Shown piece after piece: positions 61,811-64,000 of a DNA stretch of 64,000 bases. The position numbers were made by a program, and so were the translations under genes. The DNA is from Azospirillaceae bacterium (GTDB lineage Bacteria; Pseudomonadota; Alphaproteobacteria; Azospirillales; Azospirillaceae): NCBI GenBank assembly GCA_031291675.1, contig JARLIO010000094.1:124001-188000 (forward strand), written 5' to 3'. The notes under the pieces are model-generated. The model saw only the letters and a program-made list of their open reading frames with translations. It was not told where the DNA came from and did no database searches. Each line of letters opens with the position of its first letter. The first letter of the stretch is position 1.

Positions 61811-63571
61811 CTATACCAGAACCATGCCCTGTTCGGGCGTAGCCTGATCGACATTTTCCGCCGGCCCCAGCAGCATCTCGTTATGCGGCCGCCCGCCCGG
61901 GATCATGGGATAGCAGTTTTCCTTTTGGTCGACCCGCATATCGACGACGACCATCCGCGGCGTCTCGATCATTTCCGCAATCACGTCGTCGACCTCGTCG
62001 ACCCGGCTCGCCCGCAGGCCGACCGCCCCGTACGCCTCGGCCAGCTTGACGAAATCCGGCAAGGCATGGCTGTAGCTTTCGGAAAAACGGCTGCCATGCA
62101 GCAGTTCCTGCCACTGGCGGACCATGCCCATCCATTGATTGTTCATGATCAGGACCTTGACGGGCAGCCGGTACTGGACCGCCGTCGCCAGTTCCTGAAT
62201 ATTCATCTGGATCGAGGCCTCGCCGGCGACATCGATCACCAGCGCATCGGGATGCGCAACCTGGGCGCCGATCGCGGCCGGCAGGCCATAGCCCATCGTC
62301 CCCAGACCGCCGGAGGTCATCCAGCGATTGGGTTGATCGAAGGGCAGGAACTGGGCCGCCCACATCTGATGCTGACCGACTTCGGTCGTGATGTAATGAT
62401 CGCGGCCCCGGATCGCTTCACGCAGCCGCTCCAGCGCAAATTGCGGCTTGATCACCTTGTCGGTGTGCTCGTAGCGCAAACAATCCTTTTTGCGCCATTG
62501 ATCGATCTGTGCCCACCATTGCTTCAGGGCCAACTGATCCGGGCGCTTATGGCGCGCCTGCCACAGCTCGATAATCGCTTCCAGGACATAGGTGCAGTCG
62601 CCGACCACCGGCACATCGACCGCGACATTCTTGTTGATCGAGCTGGGATCGATATCGATGTGGATCTTCTTCGACCCCGGCGCGAAATCCGCGATTCGCC
62701 CGGTGACCCGGTCGTCGAACCGCGCCCCGACATTGATCATGACGTCACAGCCATGCATTGCCAGGTTCGCCTCATAGGTGCCGTGCATGCCCAGCATGCC
62801 CAGGAACTGCGGGTCCGAGGCGGGAAACGCCCCCAGCCCCATCAGCGTGCTGGTGCAGGGGAACCCGGTCATCCGCACCAGCTTCGTCAACAAGGCCGAG
62901 GCCGCCGGCCCGGAATTGATCACGCCACCGCCGGTATAGAAAATCGCGCGCCGCGCCGTGGCCATCAGTTCGACGGCCTGGTCGATCCGGACCGGATCCG
63001 GCCGGGTTTGCGGGCGATAGGTCTTGTGTCCGGTCACCTGGGGTTCGACATAGGCGCACTCGGCGAATTGCACATCCTTGGGGATGTCAACAACCACGGG
63101 CCCGGGGCGGCCGCTGCGCGCGACATAGAACGCCTCATGGACGACGCGGGCCAGATGATCAACATGCTTGATCAGATAGTTGTGCTTGGTGCAAGGCCGC
63201 GTGATTCCCGTGGTGTCGGCCTCCTGAAAGGCATCATTGCCGATCAGATGCGTCGGCACCTGCCCGGTCAGGCAGACCACCGGAATCGAGTCCATCAAGG
63301 CATCGGTCAGGCCGGTCACGGCATTGGTCGCGCCCGGTCCCGAGGTCACCAGCACACAACCAACCTTGCCGGTCGAGCGGGCATAACCCTCCGCAGCGTG
63401 CACCGCAGCCTGTTCATGGCGAACCAGGATATGCCGAATGTCGTTCTGCTTGAACAGCGCGTCATAGATCGGGAGTACCGCGCCGCCCGGATAACCGAAA
63501 ATTACCTCTACGCCCTCATCACGGAGAGCTTTGATGAGGATATCTGCGCCGGTCAGCTTCGGGTCGGACAT
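61811..63571 (-). CDS. ilvB: Acetolactate synthase large (catalytic) subunit
   Basis: The 586-residue thiamine-diphosphate enzyme condenses pyruvate with pyruvate or 2-oxobutyrate. Landmarks are VEVIFGYPGGAVLPIYDALF, the catalytic Glu in RHILVRHEQAAVHAAEGYAR, GCVLVTSGPGATNAVTGLTD, and the ThDP site MGYGLPAAIGAQVAHPDALV with DVAGEASIQMNIQELATAVQ and MNNQWMGMVRQWQ. In the ThDP motif the usual GDG is GEA (VAGEAS), a variant seen in other acetolactate synthases as GDA/GDG; worth checking. The ATG at 63571 gives the standard N-terminus. Confidence 0.95.
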   Translation of the reverse strand: MSDPKLTGADILIKALRDEGVEVIFGYPGGAVLPIYDALFKQNDIRHILVRHEQAAVHAAEGYARSTGKVGCVLVTSGPGATNAVTGLTDALMDSIPVVCLTGQVPTHLIGNDAFQEADTTGITRPCTKHNYLIKHVDHLARVVHEAFYVARSGRPGPVVVDIPKDVQFAECAYVEPQVTGHKTYRPQTRPDPVRIDQAVELMATARRAIFYTGGGVINSGPAASALLTKLVRMTGFPCTSTLMGLGAFPASDPQFLGMLGMHGTYEANLAMHGCDVMINVGARFDDRVTGRIADFAPGSKKIHIDIDPSSINKNVAVDVPVVGDCTYVLEAIIELWQARHKRPDQLALKQWWAQIDQWRKKDCLRYEHTDKVIKPQFALERLREAIRGRDHYITTEVGQHQMWAAQFLPFDQPNRWMTSGGLGTMGYGLPAAIGAQVAHPDALVIDVAGEASIQMNIQELATAVQYRLPVKVLIMNNQWMGMVRQWQELLHGSRFSESYSHALPDFVKLAEAYGAVGLRASRVDEVDDVIAEMIETPRMVVVDMRVDQKENCYPMIPGGRPHNEMLLGPAENVDQATPEQGMVLV

Positions 63572-63687
63572 GGCCAAAAAACCTTTGTTTTTCACAGCGT
63601 TACTGGTGACGGTGACGCGGACTCCGCATCCCTGGAAATCCGCGATCAGATCGAACGGCGGCAACCTAGACCGATTAGGTGCAATCG

Positions 63688-64000
63688 TCAACCCATTTTG
63701 CCAATTATCGGAAAGATCTCTGGCAATAGCCTTTCTGAATATTGCTCTGTTACGACATGGCAGCCATGCGGCATCAGGGCGGCAAGCTGGTGGCGAAACC
63801 AGGTGGTCTGTCGCTTGGCATAGTGGCGGGTCGCCTGCTGCGCCGCCGCGATCGCCGCCTCAAGGGTGATCTCGCGGCGCAGAAAGGCCGCCAGCTCCGG
63901 GACACCCACGGCCTTGAGCACCGGCAGACCCGGGTCCAGTCCGAGCTGCATCAGCCGTTCGACTTCGGCCACGGCCCCTGCCCGTACCATCGCTTCAAAA
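63688..64000 (-). CDS. miaA: MiaA, tRNA dimethylallyltransferase, 3' part
   Basis: The frame is open to the window edge; the visible part is the C-terminal 103 codons or so. It shows [40 protein letters not shown] and [20 protein letters not shown], the typical ending of MiaA. The enzyme transfers a dimethylallyl group to A37 of tRNAs reading UNN codons. It lies upstream of ilvB on the same strand, 116 bases from the ilvB start. Confidence 0.9.
   Translation of the reverse strand, partial: FEAMVRAGAVAEVERLMQLGLDPGLPVLKAVGVPELAAFLRREITLEAAIAAAQQATRHYAKRQTTWFRHQLAALMPHGCHVVTEQYSERLLPEIFPIIGKMG

Noticed and set aside
61562-63823. 753-codon plus-strand open frame opposite ilvB
   Set aside because: Asp/His/Arg/Gln-rich shadow without motifs; it spans the ilvB-ilvN gap only because the region is high in G+C.

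Overview
The window reads as a piece of a high-GC alphaproteobacterial chromosome, most likely from the Rhodospirillales. The evidence is gene content and order: a DUF1192 protein, an ELM1/DUF1022 protein, the trxB-LysR pair, an iscR-cysteine desulfurase-hscB-fdx-mnmA cluster, mreBCD-mrdA-rodA, ilvBNC and an alphaproteobacterial kdp operon. This placement is an inference from family knowledge. No rRNA, CRISPR array, integrase or intact insertion sequence was seen.

Layout. 1-6.0 kb: 3' part of a chemoreceptor, a decayed MazE-type antitoxin, a DUF1003 membrane protein, a GNAT acetyltransferase, a PAS-only sensor without output domain and an unknown protein. 6.1-11.6 kb: kdpE and kdpCBAF on the minus strand plus a 27-codon membrane peptide; kdpD is absent. 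11.7-17.0 kb: small unknowns, DUF1192, ribbon-helix-helix and Lrp regulators, ELM1-like protein, trxB, LysR. 17.4-19.7 kb: two tandem, A+T-richer sulfotransferase-like genes.

19.7-38.4 kb is the most striking region. Three or four minus-strand genes for lipoproteins and an OmpA-type lipoprotein diverge from a tightly overlapping ten-gene plus-strand operon built around SrfB (actin/Hsp70-fold ATPase) and SrfC (GTPase of the putative virulence-factor family). The other members are a membrane-anchored trypsin-like protease, two further membrane proteins sharing its N-terminal module, a Sel1-type membrane protein, an exported von Willebrand A protein, a two-gene ABC transporter and an exported formylglycine-generating-enzyme-like protein. 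The layout suggests a nucleotide-driven cytoplasmic machine coupled to a periplasmic effector set.

38.4-42.1 kb is an accessory pocket bounded by two copies of a diverged segment carrying small Ser/Thr-rich genes. It holds a TIR-domain gene and a paralogous pair of unknown genes under a Fur-box-like site; one of the pair carries an in-frame palindromic element. 42.1-50.4 kb: tRNA-Met, mnmA, fdx, a degenerate hscB, a cysteine desulfurase, iscR, a hydrolase, anmK, tyrS, tRNA-Arg. 50.5-53.5 kb: an accessory stretch between two tRNAs with an orphan MNT antitoxin next to a ruined HEPN toxin, MarR, epimerase, GNAT and azoreductase genes. 53.6-64 kb: tRNA-Lys, the rod-shape operon (mreB, mreC, mreD, mrdA, rodA), ilvC, ilvN, ilvB and the 3' end of miaA.
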